From a virus: a DNA stretch of 30,944 nucleotides. The DNA is taken from positions 1-30,944 of the IMG/VR virus record IMGVR_UViG_3300037493_003534, one strand, 5' to 3'. Within the stretch, counting starts at the first letter, position 1, and every line of letters starts with the position of its first letter. The notes under the pieces were generated by a model. The model had not been told where the DNA came from and did no database searches. It worked only from the letters and a program-made list of their open reading frames with translations. This document shows positions 14,877-22,458 of this stretch, one piece after another. The translations under genes and the position numbers were made by a program.

Positions 14877-15182
14877 CTACATTATCTTTTTAAAGGGATA
14901 AACGTTTTTAATTTCTTTGATAAAGAATTTACCAGGTGAAAGCCCGGCTGTCTCACTTCCGAACAGTTGCTCGGCAATGCCAGGTGGCACGTTGTAATAT
15001 CCATAAGCTCCTGTACCGCTCTTAAACTTCACAATCAGGCTCTGCATCATCTTATTATAGGTCGCCTCTGAGAGCGTGCTGGAGCCACTAAACACCATGG
15101 TCTGTTCATGGCTTTTAAGTTGTTCTCCGGCAATTGCCATAAGTGGTCCCCAAATATCATTCATCGGATCGTCTACGGGCAT
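14877..15182 (-). CDS. KTSC-domain protein
   Basis: 101 residues from the second ATG. The first ATG (15188) lies only one base from the GGAG ribosome site, while the second (15182) has proper seven-base spacing. The C-terminal half, QSLIVKFKSGTGAYGYYNVP, then GIAEQLFGSETAGLSPGKFF and IKEIKNVYPF, is a good match to the KTSC family, small proteins of unknown biochemical role common in phages and bacteria. Follows the two-part gene at 15263 across a terminator. Confidence 0.8.
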   Translation of the reverse strand: MPVDDPMNDIWGPLMAIAGEQLKSHEQTMVFSGSSTLSEATYNKMMQSLIVKFKSGTGAYGYYNVPPGIAEQLFGSETAGLSPGKFFIKEIKNVYPFKKIM

Positions 15183-15200
15183 ATTCATTCTCCTTCTTTT

Positions 15201-15235
15201 AAAGAAAAGGGCCAGGCTTTAAGCCCAGCCCCCTT
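15201..15235 (-). terminator. Terminator for the gene ending at 15263
   Basis: On the minus strand GGGCTGGGCTT pairs with AAAGCCTGGCCC and is followed by TTTTCTTT. Confidence 0.88.
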
Positions 15236-15262
15236 GTCATCTACCAAGCAATCTGCCTACTA

Positions 15263-16240
15263 TCAGTCAGCCTCGTCCTCGTCAATGACGAGGGTCTGGA
15301 TGATACCCGAATGACGTAGCGACCATGCTTCCACAGTCTCATCGGAGTCAACACGGGCAAGATCAAGACGGATCTGACCACCACGACCACGAAGCTGCGA
15401 CTGCTTATTCACAATGAACGTCCCAGTAAGCTCGGGAACCGTCGCCGTGATGGTAACACGCTTATTACCCTCGGCACCCTTAAGCGCCGCAAAGACGCTC
15501 TTAAGCTCCGTGGCCTTCTCCGTGTTCTTCTCGAAGACGGCTGGAACATCTGCCTCCGATGCATATCCAATCATATTACCATCGACGGTCATATTGAGGA
15601 TATACTGACTCTCTGGCGTCCCAGTGGTAATGGTCTCCTGGGTGTCATTGACCAGCTCCATAAGCTTGGAGCCGCCCTTGCCCTTTCCGGTCTTAATCTT
15701 AACGACAGACCAATCGCCAGTAAAATGGCTCTTTGCACCGACGAAGGTGAGGTTGATATTCTGGCCGGCCGTAAGACCTGCGATTGCTGACTTTAGAACT
15801 GACTTATCCATGTGTTTATTCTTCTCTTTACTTGAAACATTGTTGTTGTTATTGACACGAACATTTTTAAGAGAAGCAACCCGTGCCGTGCTGTTCTCTA
15901 TTGTCTTAATCTTAACAGATTCCGCCGGCGTTATAAACTCATTCCGGTCTTTTCTTTTCATTACATTATCAGGATTATTGCCAACAGCTGTCCGCACCGA
16001 ACTATCAGCAATTACCTGATAACCATCAACCCAGGTGTTCGAACCCATTACACGATAACGGGGACCATCATTCGTCATAATCCCAAGCGCAATATCAACC
16101 GTATCGCCGCTGATATAATCATCGCCAATATGACTATTGACATGAAGCTTGGAAAGAACAATCGCCTTACCAAGACAAACATCAGCGGGACGCTTACGGT
16201 TCCAGTCTGCCCACTTATACTTTGAACGCTTCTTTATCAT
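15263..16240 (-). CDS. Two-part protein of unknown function
   Basis: 325 residues in one frame. Part 1 (about 1-125) is basic and beta-rich with GDTVDIALGI and NTWVDGYQVI. A linker of five Asn (about 130-134) follows. Part 2 (144-325) begins at an internal ATG (15811) preceded by AAAGAGAAG, is GC-richer, and contains ITATVPELTGTFIVN and an acidic tip (VIDEDEAD). Base composition changes at the junction, so this may be a fusion of two genes, or part 2 may also be made alone as a 182-residue protein. No family recognised. The strong codon bias of part 2 resembles that of the VWA and MoxR genes. Confidence 0.75.
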   Translation of the reverse strand: MIKKRSKYKWADWNRKRPADVCLGKAIVLSKLHVNSHIGDDYISGDTVDIALGIMTNDGPRYRVMGSNTWVDGYQVIADSSVRTAVGNNPDNVMKRKDRNEFITPAESVKIKTIENSTARVASLKNVRVNNNNNVSSKEKNKHMDKSVLKSAIAGLTAGQNINLTFVGAKSHFTGDWSVVKIKTGKGKGGSKLMELVNDTQETITTGTPESQYILNMTVDGNMIGYASEADVPAVFEKNTEKATELKSVFAALKGAEGNKRVTITATVPELTGTFIVNKQSQLRGRGGQIRLDLARVDSDETVEAWSLRHSGIIQTLVIDEDEAD

Positions 16241-16275
16241 AATTTATCCGTTATTATGCAAAAATTCTTTTTTGT

Positions 16276-16284
16276 GATATAATT
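16276..16284 (+). promoter_or_regulatory. Extended -10 promoter TGATATAAT
   Basis: TG-A-TATAAT with no convincing -35. Transcription would start near 16290 and run into the gene-poor stretch. Confidence 0.45.
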
Positions 16285-16346
16285 ACAAATGGCGCTTTGA
16301 TTAGTGGCGCTGGTAGCGTAAGCTCTTCTGAAAGGAATGAATATAA

Positions 16347-16424
16347 ATGGCTAATCACTCCGCACCCAGTTCCTACCGCAATTCAACAATAAGGGCTGTT
16401 GATGACAAGGCGACTGATTGTTAG
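16347..16424 (+). CDS. Possible 25-residue peptide
   Basis: Starts MANHSAPSSYRNS and ends DDKATDC. AAAGGAATGA lies just upstream and a promoter about 60 bases further. Too short for family assignment; it could be a leader peptide or chance. Confidence 0.3.
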   Translation: MANHSAPSSYRNSTIRAVDDKATDC

Positions 16425-16578
16425 GAGTATATATCATTGGTAATCCTTTTCCTAACAGGTCATTAAAAGAAGCTAGGATATAAACTGAAAAAGTAATTCA
16501 GGGGCAACAATGAGAAATAAAACTCCGGCTTTAAAACGCTTGGTAAGATAGGTCTAGGATGACCGCTTCTTAGAGCCC

Positions 16579-16998
16579 TTATGCTTTTTCATTTGGCCAG
16601 ACATATTCCAAGCCAGGAACTTCTGTCCAACCATACTTCGAATACCAATCAAAATTCTTGCTCAATAGCTTGCTCCGGTGTGAAGCATGAAAATTAGCAT
16701 CGCCAACCCAATAAGGTGCAATAGCATTATTGAGATCACGGATTCCCATAAATCTTGGGAGCAGAGTGTCCTTGTAGCCTCTACTGCGCCACTCCTCAAT
16801 CATTGCTATTCCATACTCCACCAAGGAAGGAACATGTCCTCGCCACATCTTAACAGCTGGATGATTCTTCCAGCCATATTCAGGTTCAGTAAGAGCCTTG
16901 ATAATTTGCCAAGTCTCTACACGTTGTTTACCTAGCCGTCTCATATCCATAACAGAGGCAGATAGTTTATAATCAGGATATGGTAGAAATGTCTGCAT
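16579..16998 (-). CDS. Pyrimidine-dimer DNA glycosylase-like protein
   Basis: 139 residues. MQTFLPYPDYKLSASVMD, then RRLGKQRVETWQIIKALT and GWKNHPAVKMWRGH match the family annotated as pyrimidine dimer DNA glycosylase / MSMEG_6728-like, which is related to T4 endonuclease V. These enzymes start repair of UV cyclobutane dimers; the function of most members is untested. A longer frame opens at 17091, but the ATG at 16998 has AAGGAAATTG directly before it and begins the conserved region. Overlaps the end of the upstream gene by 26 bases, so coupled. Confidence 0.85.
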   Translation of the reverse strand: MQTFLPYPDYKLSASVMDMRRLGKQRVETWQIIKALTEPEYGWKNHPAVKMWRGHVPSLVEYGIAMIEEWRSRGYKDTLLPRFMGIRDLNNAIAPYWVGDANFHASHRSKLLSKNFDWYSKYGWTEVPGLEYVWPNEKA

Positions 16999-17356
16999 CA
17001 ATTTCCTTATAATAAGTCGGAAGGGCGGGGGATAGATTTTTCTCAAAATAAGAGGCCGGCAACATAACTGGTGCTTCCTCATATAAAGCAACTACCCAAC
17101 GGTCCCGCCAACCATAACCGTTTACATAAAGATAGCTCTGCGTATTCTTATCCAATTGATGATGCGTTAGAATATCAAGAACAACAATAGGAATATTACA
17201 TTTAATCAACAGCTTCTTAGCACGGGGTACCTTAGGCTCATAATCAGTGTGAAGCCGCCAAATCCCTCTATCCTGCCAAGTCTCGTAAGCTATCAACCCA
17301 TAAGGCTCGTCGCTATCGCAGATACATAAGGAACCAATCTTAATCGGTTTTAGCAT
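16973..17356 (-). CDS. Hypothetical protein
   Basis: 127 residues, rich in Trp and Tyr (GWRDRWVVALYEEAPVMLP), with beta-strand pattern and no membrane segment. Family not recognised. Its 3' end overlaps the glycosylase gene by 26 bases and it follows the terminator of the VWA gene, so it probably has its own promoter, which I could not identify. Confidence 0.65.
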   Translation of the reverse strand: MLKPIKIGSLCICDSDEPYGLIAYETWQDRGIWRLHTDYEPKVPRAKKLLIKCNIPIVVLDILTHHQLDKNTQSYLYVNGYGWRDRWVVALYEEAPVMLPASYFEKNLSPALPTYYKEIDADISTIS

Positions 17357-17372
17357 TTTTCACTCACTGGCC

Positions 17373-17400
17373 AAAATAAAAGGGCGGAGAGAATCCGCCC
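17373..17400 (-). terminator. Terminator of the VWA/metallopeptidase gene
   Basis: Minus strand: GGGCGGA, loop TTC, TCCGCCC, then TTTTATTTT. Confidence 0.9.
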
Positions 17401-17407
17401 CATTATC

Positions 17408-18778
17408 TCAGATGGTCTTAAACTTACCGCTGTCCTTCTTCATGCAACACACCAGGTCGCCAGGACGCATTGCCTCAGTCGAGCCCGTCGGCGTGATAAC
17501 CCAAAGAACCTTTGCCCCAAGAACTTGGCCCATCGTCGGAGCGTAGCCATCGGTAAGGATGATGATACCCGACCAGCGATTCTTATTCTTCGAATCATTC
17601 ACGAAGTTAGCGACGGCCTGGAAATCCGTGCCACCACACCGGGTCCGAAGACACTGCGGATTTGCATCGCCCTTCTTCCAGACCTTATGCGAATTCTCGT
17701 CAATCTCGGTATCAAAGTGATACACGTCAAGCTTCGTAAGGTTAGCAAGCTGTCCAAGCTCACTAAACAGCATTGCGATATCTTCGTCGGCCATGGAACC
17801 GGACTGGTCCATGAAACACGCAAAGTTTGCGACCATCGGGCGACGAACGCCGGGATGAATATACGGCATCTTCTTATTGATGCGCTTAATCGTGGTATTG
17901 CGGTCCGTCGAACGAGCACGCCCGATAAAGTTCCGAATGATGCTCTTCCAGTCAACCTCATTCGAAAGCATCTTACGAATCATTTCCTGGATATGCGCAG
18001 GAACCGATCCCCACTGATTGCTACGGTCGGCACGCTTGGAAGCACGCTCGATAAGATCCTTCATCTTATCACGCATTTCCTCGGCCATTTCGGGATCAAG
18101 GTCGGCCCAACCATCGTGCGAATCCATCGTGCCCATGCTATCAAAGATGACCTGCATCGACTCGTCGTTATCGCCCTGCTCCTCACGAATCTTCTTCAAT
18201 TCGTCATAGTAATAATCGCTCGCCTGAATTGGAGGCGCATTGGCGATAAAATCGGCATACTTGTTTTCGCCCGGCTTCATCGAACCGTCCTTCTGCTTCT
18301 CCAAGGGACGCACACCCGGGATCAGACAAATCTTAGGAAGACGGTTAGCACCGATAATGCTGTTAATCGCAAGATCGGTCGCCCAGTTCCACATCATCTG
18401 GTCGCTAGACTTCGCAACGCTACGGTGGAAGATATGACCGAAAATAACATGGTAAAGCTCATGGCAGATAACGCCCTTACGCTCCTCACGAGAAAGATCA
18501 CGGAGAAACTTAGGAGAATAACCCATGATAACCTCATGGCGAGCACCATTCTTACGGACGCCGACGTATGCGGTCGGACACGCAGAATCGGCAATCTTCG
18601 TGATATCAAGAGAGACACCACCAAGGAACGGATCCGTCATATACAGTTCTAGGAAATCGTAATCGAATTCGTCGGCACGCAGGAGCGTGTTCTCGGCAAT
18701 TTCCTTACGGGCAGCAAGGGCAGCCGCCTTGTGCTCTTCGTCGGTCTTCGGATTCTGAGATGCGTTGTTCGTTGACAT
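17408..18778 (-). CDS. Metallopeptidase-like / VWA protein, partner of the MoxR ATPase
   Basis: 456 residues with two regions. N-terminal: a zincin-like site ICHELYHVIFGH (His106, Glu107, His110, His115), as in the DUF2201 family. C-terminal: a von Willebrand A domain with MIDAS residues DQSGS (324-328), Thr384 in GGTDF, and LTDG (Asp410), which bind Mg/Mn and a ligand. Proteins with this pair of domains commonly work with MoxR AAA+ ATPases that remodel targets; such a gene lies at 20384. Both are GC-richer than neighbours. Promoter TTTAAA-N17-TATAAT ends six bases before the ATG, so the message should be leaderless. The role in phage biology is unknown; target remodelling or counter-defence are guesses. 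Confidence 0.9.
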   Translation of the reverse strand: MSTNNASQNPKTDEEHKAAALAARKEIAENTLLRADEFDYDFLELYMTDPFLGGVSLDITKIADSACPTAYVGVRKNGARHEVIMGYSPKFLRDLSREERKGVICHELYHVIFGHIFHRSVAKSSDQMMWNWATDLAINSIIGANRLPKICLIPGVRPLEKQKDGSMKPGENKYADFIANAPPIQASDYYYDELKKIREEQGDNDESMQVIFDSMGTMDSHDGWADLDPEMAEEMRDKMKDLIERASKRADRSNQWGSVPAHIQEMIRKMLSNEVDWKSIIRNFIGRARSTDRNTTIKRINKKMPYIHPGVRRPMVANFACFMDQSGSMADEDIAMLFSELGQLANLTKLDVYHFDTEIDENSHKVWKKGDANPQCLRTRCGGTDFQAVANFVNDSKNKNRWSGIIILTDGYAPTMGQVLGAKVLWVITPTGSTEAMRPGDLVCCMKKDSGKFKTI

Positions 18779-18784
18779 ACTTTC

Positions 18785-18813
18785 ATTATAGCAGTCCCAG
18801 AGCCGAATTTAAA
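18785..18813 (-). promoter_or_regulatory. Promoter TTTAAA-N17-TATAAT for the VWA gene
   Basis: The best-matching member of the family. The -10 box is followed by six bases and the ATG at 18778, giving a leaderless transcript. Confidence 0.75.
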
Positions 18814-18935
18814 CCAATAATCGGAAAATAAAAATATATTTTTGTCAATTGATCAAATTCTTTAAAACCGGGGCTCTGCACCTCGACCTGACGAGCCACG
18901 AATCGCAGTTTATTTCATTAACCCATTTTCCCATA

Positions 18936-19045
18936 TTTTTTCTGTGGAAGGCTACCAATAGAAGCAAGAAAAGCTCAGGAATTCACGGCGACTTGCCAGC
19001 CTGCAAGCTAAGTAGCTGAAATTACATAAGAAAGCCGCCAGCCCT
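18936..19045. repeat. Imperfect direct repeat, copy A, at the end of the GIY-YIG gene
   Basis: Shares CCCATTTTCCCATA near its left end and a region near 19005-19045 (CTAAGT, TGAAAT, ACA, AGAAA, CCAGCC in order) with 20182-20262. It overlaps the 3' end of the endonuclease gene. Confidence 0.6.
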
Positions 19046-19967
19046 TGTGGCTTGGCCGTTTACTGCGCAAAACTTCGGACATCTTACAGGATAGCAAGCT
19101 ATGGGCCCGGCAAAAGTCTTCAAGACACTCGATTCTTAGAAATTGTTCTCCCGTTGGAGATATCAAGGGATTAAGAGATAAGTCATAAATCTTCGCTGAA
19201 GGGTTCTTCATTCCGGCGATCTTTGAACAAGAGGTGCCTTTTCGTTTTGAAGGCCGGCCCTTATTTGCTTGGCTAACTTTGTTCTTGGCTTCTTCGGAAT
19301 GATGCCGGCCATACATCGCATTATTCTCCCCAGCTTGCTTCCCAATATTAGACTCAGAGTTCTTCCTATTGGACTCCTCAGACTGCTTCTTGCCATACAT
19401 AGGATTCCCCTCGCCAGCATTCTCTTCTTTAAGTCTATTGATTCTACGCTTTCCGGCTTCCGATTCATAAAAGGCTTTCTGTGATTCACTCATTGTCTTT
19501 CGGTCTTCTTCTGTGAAGACATGTGTTCTCCCGCCGTCTAACACGTTACAGACTTTACGACCTCCGTGCAATTTCCTATATTCCTTTATAAGCTCTTGTT
19601 CCCTTTGATCTAGTCTCAACCTCTTCTCGTCATCCGAAGCCAAGGAAGAGACATCTACGACCTCTACAATAGAGAATTTAAGAAAGTCCAGGTTGCCTTC
19701 TTTCTTATAGTGTTTCTGGACCGAACGCTTAAGCTTAATATTTGAACCACTTCTCTTATCAATATGAACCGGCTTAAGAAGATCTCGTTTGTAATCCGCC
19801 CATCTTTCCTTTAACTCTCTTCTTGTCTGACCTATATAGACATTCTTGGAAATTGTGTTTTCTATTTTGTAGATAATAAACCTTGTTCTCGAATGTTGCT
19901 CTCCGCTAAATTCATAATCCAAATTCCATTTCAATTTTTCGTCGCCTTGAACTTCTAGGTTTTCCAT
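19008..19967 (-). CDS. GIY-YIG homing endonuclease with NUMOD motifs
   Basis: 319 residues. Free-standing DNA endonuclease of the Seg/intron-homing type that spreads its own gene by cutting a target and being copied in by repair. GIY-YIG core: FIIYKIENTISKNVYIGQTR (about 31-50), an Arg-containing helix (LKERWADYK), and Glu in a later helix. DNA-binding region: two NUMOD3-like units (EGNPMYGKKQSEESNRK and GENNAMYGRHHSEEAKNK, about 184-228), then a C-terminal helix-turn-helix-like part ending HKGWRLSYVI. AAAGGAAATCAAA precedes the ATG. It lies between the VWA and MoxR genes and is bounded by imperfect direct repeats, consistent with a recent insertion. Confidence 0.93.
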   Translation of the reverse strand: MENLEVQGDEKLKWNLDYEFSGEQHSRTRFIIYKIENTISKNVYIGQTRRELKERWADYKRDLLKPVHIDKRSGSNIKLKRSVQKHYKKEGNLDFLKFSIVEVVDVSSLASDDEKRLRLDQREQELIKEYRKLHGGRKVCNVLDGGRTHVFTEEDRKTMSESQKAFYESEAGKRRINRLKEENAGEGNPMYGKKQSEESNRKNSESNIGKQAGENNAMYGRHHSEEAKNKVSQANKGRPSKRKGTSCSKIAGMKNPSAKIYDLSLNPLISPTGEQFLRIECLEDFCRAHSLLSCKMSEVLRSKRPSHKGWRLSYVISAT

Positions 19968-20181
19968 TTTGATTTCCTTTGATGTTAGAGCTTGGGGGCC
20001 CCTAGCAATAAATATACGGGGTTTTTGATATAGTGGATAATATTATTTCAAGCTTGCTGACCCCTAGAAAGAATGTCACCCCTAGGAAAAGTTTCCACCT
20101 CCCTAGCACTACTTATGAATAGAGCAATTTAATCAAAAAACAAATTCCCATATTATTTTATAGAATAGCTCGAGGTTCCTA

Positions 20182-20262
20182 CCCCATTTTCCCATAGTAA
20201 TTCCAGCCGACTTCCCGACCCCTCTCCTAAGTGCTTGAAATCACACAGAAAACCAGCCTAGA
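20182..20262. repeat. Imperfect direct repeat, copy B
   Basis: Resembles 18936-19045. It includes CTAAGTGCTTGAAAT (20227-20241), the reverse complement of the 15-base repeat at 24240 and 24760. Reads on the minus strand like a degenerate endonuclease gene end. Confidence 0.55.
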
Positions 20263-20281
20263 AAAATTCTTTTTTAATTGG

Positions 20282-20310
20282 TTTAAAAGGGACGTTTTAT
20301 TTGTTATACT
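20282..20310 (+). promoter_or_regulatory. Promoter TTTAAA-N17-TATACT for the MoxR gene
   Basis: Transcription should begin near 20317, downstream of the earlier in-frame start at 20231, which places the true start at the ATG 20384. Confidence 0.7.
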
Positions 20311-20383
20311 GAGTATATCAAGACGAACGAAACGACTCGCTCCTAACTGCTCCCAAGATTACGAAAGATTACAGAAAAGAAAT

Positions 20384-21655
20384 ATGTCTAACCTCGCTCT
20401 CCCAGTTTCCATGAAGAATTTCCAGAAGCTCGTCGCTTGTGTCGGTCCCGACATTACGATTTGCGTCCGTGGCGGTCACGCCAAGGGCAAGTCGGAAGGC
20501 GTCTACCAGAGCGCACAACAGCGTTTCTCCGAGTTTTATCGTGATCCGGCGAACTGCGCTCGTGCCGTCGAAAAGCTTGGCTCCGGTGTGCTCTCGCATG
20601 GCCGTGCCGCCGATAAGGTTAAGGAGTGGCGATACGATATGGGTATGCCCATTGTCGAACGTCGTTTGTCACAAATGACGGAAGGTGATATCATTGGTTT
20701 GCCGATTATGGAAGGTAATTCGACGGCATTCCGTCCTTGCGACTGGCTGATTCAGGCGTGTGAGTTCCCGGTTGTTCTGTTCCTTGACGAGCGCAACCGA
20801 GCGCTTGAAGGTGTGAAGCAGGCTGTTTTCCAGCTGGCAGACTCCAAGGCCTTCTATGGGCACCGTCTCCACCCTGAGACTATCATCGTGATTGCTGAGA
20901 ACATCGGCGATGCTTACACGGTCAACGCAAGTGATCCCGCAGAGACGAGCCGAGCGGCTACGGTTCTCCTCGATCCGACCAAGGAGGAGTTTCTTGATTA
21001 TGCGGCTACCCGTTGCGATGGTGCGCTTGTGAATTTCCTTCGTGAGAATCACAAGTTTATCGAGCACGATGATCATTTCGAGGCGAATAAGAAGTATCCG
21101 GACCGTCGTGCCTGGATGAAGCTTGACGGTGAGCTTACTCGCCTTGGGCTTTACGAGCACCCGGAAGATCATATGTTCTACGTCCTTACGGGAGCGTTCT
21201 GCGGTCTTGAAGTCGCAGGTGCCTTTAAGAAGTATTGTTCGGAGCGTGACCGGAACGTGTCGGTTGACGAAATCCTGAACGATTGGGATAAGGCGAAGCT
21301 TAAGCTTGGCAAGCTGTCGAATGAGGTTTACGTCGAAAACGTGAGCAAGATCGGTGACTGGCTTAAGAAGCATGAACTGACCAGCGACCAGGCTATCGAG
21401 CTTGCACGGTTCTTCCATGATTGCCCGCCTGAGCCGATGATGGCTTGCTGGACCCTGCTCCAGAAGAATACGAAGAACCTCCTTAAGGTTCACGTTCATG
21501 TTCAGCAACTGATCGTGCGTCGAGCCACGGGTTCGGATACGAGCGATCTTGTCGCTCCGGTTCGGTCGGCATCGGCTGCCGCAGCGGCAACGGTTGCTAA
21601 GGCATCGGTTGCAGGAGCGGCTCCCCCGCCCCGCAAGCGTGGCGCCAAGAAGTGA
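20384..21655 (+). CDS. MoxR-type AAA+ ATPase
   Basis: 423 residues. ATP-driven remodelling protein, expected to act with the VWA protein encoded at 17408. Walker A GGHAKGKS (30-37), Walker B VVLFLDE (130-136), sensor-1 strand ETIIVIAENIGD with Asn173, and an Arg-bearing segment near SRAATV. The end is Ala-rich and basic (SASAAAAATVAKASVAGAA, then PPPRKRGAKK). The family also resembles CobS, but the VWA partner here is DUF2201-like rather than CobT, so I prefer MoxR. The upstream part of the frame (20231-20383) contains the promoter and is not coding. GC-rich with biased codons. A terminator follows. Confidence 0.88.
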   Translation: MSNLALPVSMKNFQKLVACVGPDITICVRGGHAKGKSEGVYQSAQQRFSEFYRDPANCARAVEKLGSGVLSHGRAADKVKEWRYDMGMPIVERRLSQMTEGDIIGLPIMEGNSTAFRPCDWLIQACEFPVVLFLDERNRALEGVKQAVFQLADSKAFYGHRLHPETIIVIAENIGDAYTVNASDPAETSRAATVLLDPTKEEFLDYAATRCDGALVNFLRENHKFIEHDDHFEANKKYPDRRAWMKLDGELTRLGLYEHPEDHMFYVLTGAFCGLEVAGAFKKYCSERDRNVSVDEILNDWDKAKLKLGKLSNEVYVENVSKIGDWLKKHELTSDQAIELARFFHDCPPEPMMACWTLLQKNTKNLLKVHVHVQQLIVRRATGSDTSDLVAPVRSASAAAAATVAKASVAGAAPPPRKRGAKK

Positions 21656-21679
21656 TCGCTAGCCGATAGTGCTGAATGA

Positions 21680-21711
21680 GAAAAGAGCCGAAAGGCTCTT
21701 TTCTCGTTTCT
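21680..21711 (+). terminator. Terminator of the MoxR gene
   Basis: AAAAGAGCC, loop GAAA, GGCTCTTTT, then TCTCGTTTC. Confidence 0.92.
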
Positions 21712-21769
21712 GTCGTTTGAACGGAAATTTTCGGAAGTGAGAATTTGATTAACTTTTAATTCAATCGAG

Positions 21770-21798
21770 TTTATATCTCCTGCTAGACCTGGTATAGT
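21770..21798 (+). promoter_or_regulatory. Promoter TTTATA-N17-TATAGT
   Basis: Drives the gene at 21853; its leader has AAAGGACAGTG as ribosome site. Confidence 0.6.
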
Positions 21799-21852
21799 AT
21801 AGAAGTAGTCAACGAGAGAACAACAGCAACCTTTAAAAGGACAGTGATTAAA

Positions 21853-22458
21853 ATGGGTAAGAAGAACGTTAAGCGCCAAGGCGAGCGCACAGTAAAGTAT
21901 GCTTATCTCCGTGATGAGCGTGATCCCCGCCGTGTTATGACCGTCGCTCGCCGATGGGGTAAGAATGGCAATAAGATGCATTATGCTTATGCAATCTGTA
22001 ACCCAACAGAAGACCAGTTCCGTAAGGAAATCGGTCGTGCAGAAGCAGGGCGAAGGCTTGAAGCTTCGCCAGCTAAGATTCGTCCTCTGCAAGGGGAATT
22101 CATTCTCCGAGGCATTATCGAAGACCTCGCTTACAATGCTAAGGAAGATCGTGAGCGCAATGCACGCTCAATGGCTAATCAGTGGCTGGACGAGAATGAT
22201 CGTCGGATGGAAGAGGATTATCTGCTGATGTGCGAAGAGCAAGAGGCTGAGGCGGAAGAGTCGCCATGTCTTGGTGACTGTGCTGGATGCTCCTGTGAGG
22301 CTACTGTGGAGCTTGCAGAAGTAGATGAAGAGCTAGACGAGGAAGAGCCCGTGGTCGCACCAGGGAAGCGCACAAGAGCAAAGAAGAGTCGTAAGGAGAC
22401 GAGGGTGACTGGTGGTTGTACGCTAGCGTATAGCAATACTCAGGATGATGATCGCTGA
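21853..22458 (+). CDS. Hypothetical charged protein
   Basis: 201 residues. ATG at 21853 is preferred to GTG 21844 from spacing to AAAGGA. Basic N-terminus (MGKKNVKRQGERTVKYAYLR), a helical, Arg/Glu-rich middle (EDRERNARSMANQWLDENDR), a Cys cluster (CLGDCAGCSC, about 139-148) that could bind metal, an acidic stretch, then a basic tail (GKRTRAKKSRKETR). The mixture of basic ends and a Cys cluster suggests nucleic-acid contact. Family not recognised. Confidence 0.7.
   Translation: MGKKNVKRQGERTVKYAYLRDERDPRRVMTVARRWGKNGNKMHYAYAICNPTEDQFRKEIGRAEAGRRLEASPAKIRPLQGEFILRGIIEDLAYNAKEDRERNARSMANQWLDENDRRMEEDYLLMCEEQEAEAEESPCLGDCAGCSCEATVELAEVDEELDEEEPVVAPGKRTRAKKSRKETRVTGGCTLAYSNTQDDDR

Larger units (their letters stand above)
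16241..16578 (+). other. Gene-poor stretch, possibly transcribed on the plus strand
   Basis: 338 bases between divergent and minus-strand genes. Holds an extended -10 promoter at 16276-16284, small hairpins (GGCGCT repeats near 16292-16315), a 25-codon open frame with a good ribosome site (16347) and a 13-codon one at 16510 (GGGGCAACA before ATG). Could be a small RNA or a leader; no tRNA or known RNA family recognised. Confidence 0.4.
19968..20383. other. Gene-free stretch between GIY-YIG and MoxR genes
   Basis: 416 bases. Holds CCCCTAG or TCCCTAG four times between about 19998 and 20110, imperfect repeat copy B (20182-20262), an inverted copy of a 15-base repeat (20227-20241) and the MoxR promoter (20282). 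No other gene or RNA recognised. Confidence 0.6.

Noticed and set aside
16290-16301. Leaderless gene at ATG 16290 after the extended -10 box
   Set aside because: Geometry fits, but the frame stops after three codons.
17525-18652. 375-codon open frame on the plus strand
   Set aside because: Exact antisense of the VWA/metallopeptidase gene. The length comes from the GC-rich biased codons of the true gene; the translation is low-complexity His/Arg/Leu.
20231-20383. N-terminal extension of the MoxR protein from the ATG-less start at 20231
   Set aside because: This part contains the promoter and an inverted repeat, and its translation is unlike the family; the ATG at 20384 begins the recognisable protein.
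20669-21508. 279-codon open frame on the minus strand
   Set aside because: Antisense to the MoxR ATPase gene, with no motifs.
17408-21655. CobS/CobT cobalt chelatase pair supplying B12 for the reductase
   Set aside because: Attractive given the B12-dependent reductase, but the VWA protein has a DUF2201-like metallopeptidase half rather than CobT features and no other B12 gene is present.
21502-22092. 196-codon open frame on the minus strand
   Set aside because: Crosses the MoxR end, its terminator and the next promoter; antisense to two supported genes.
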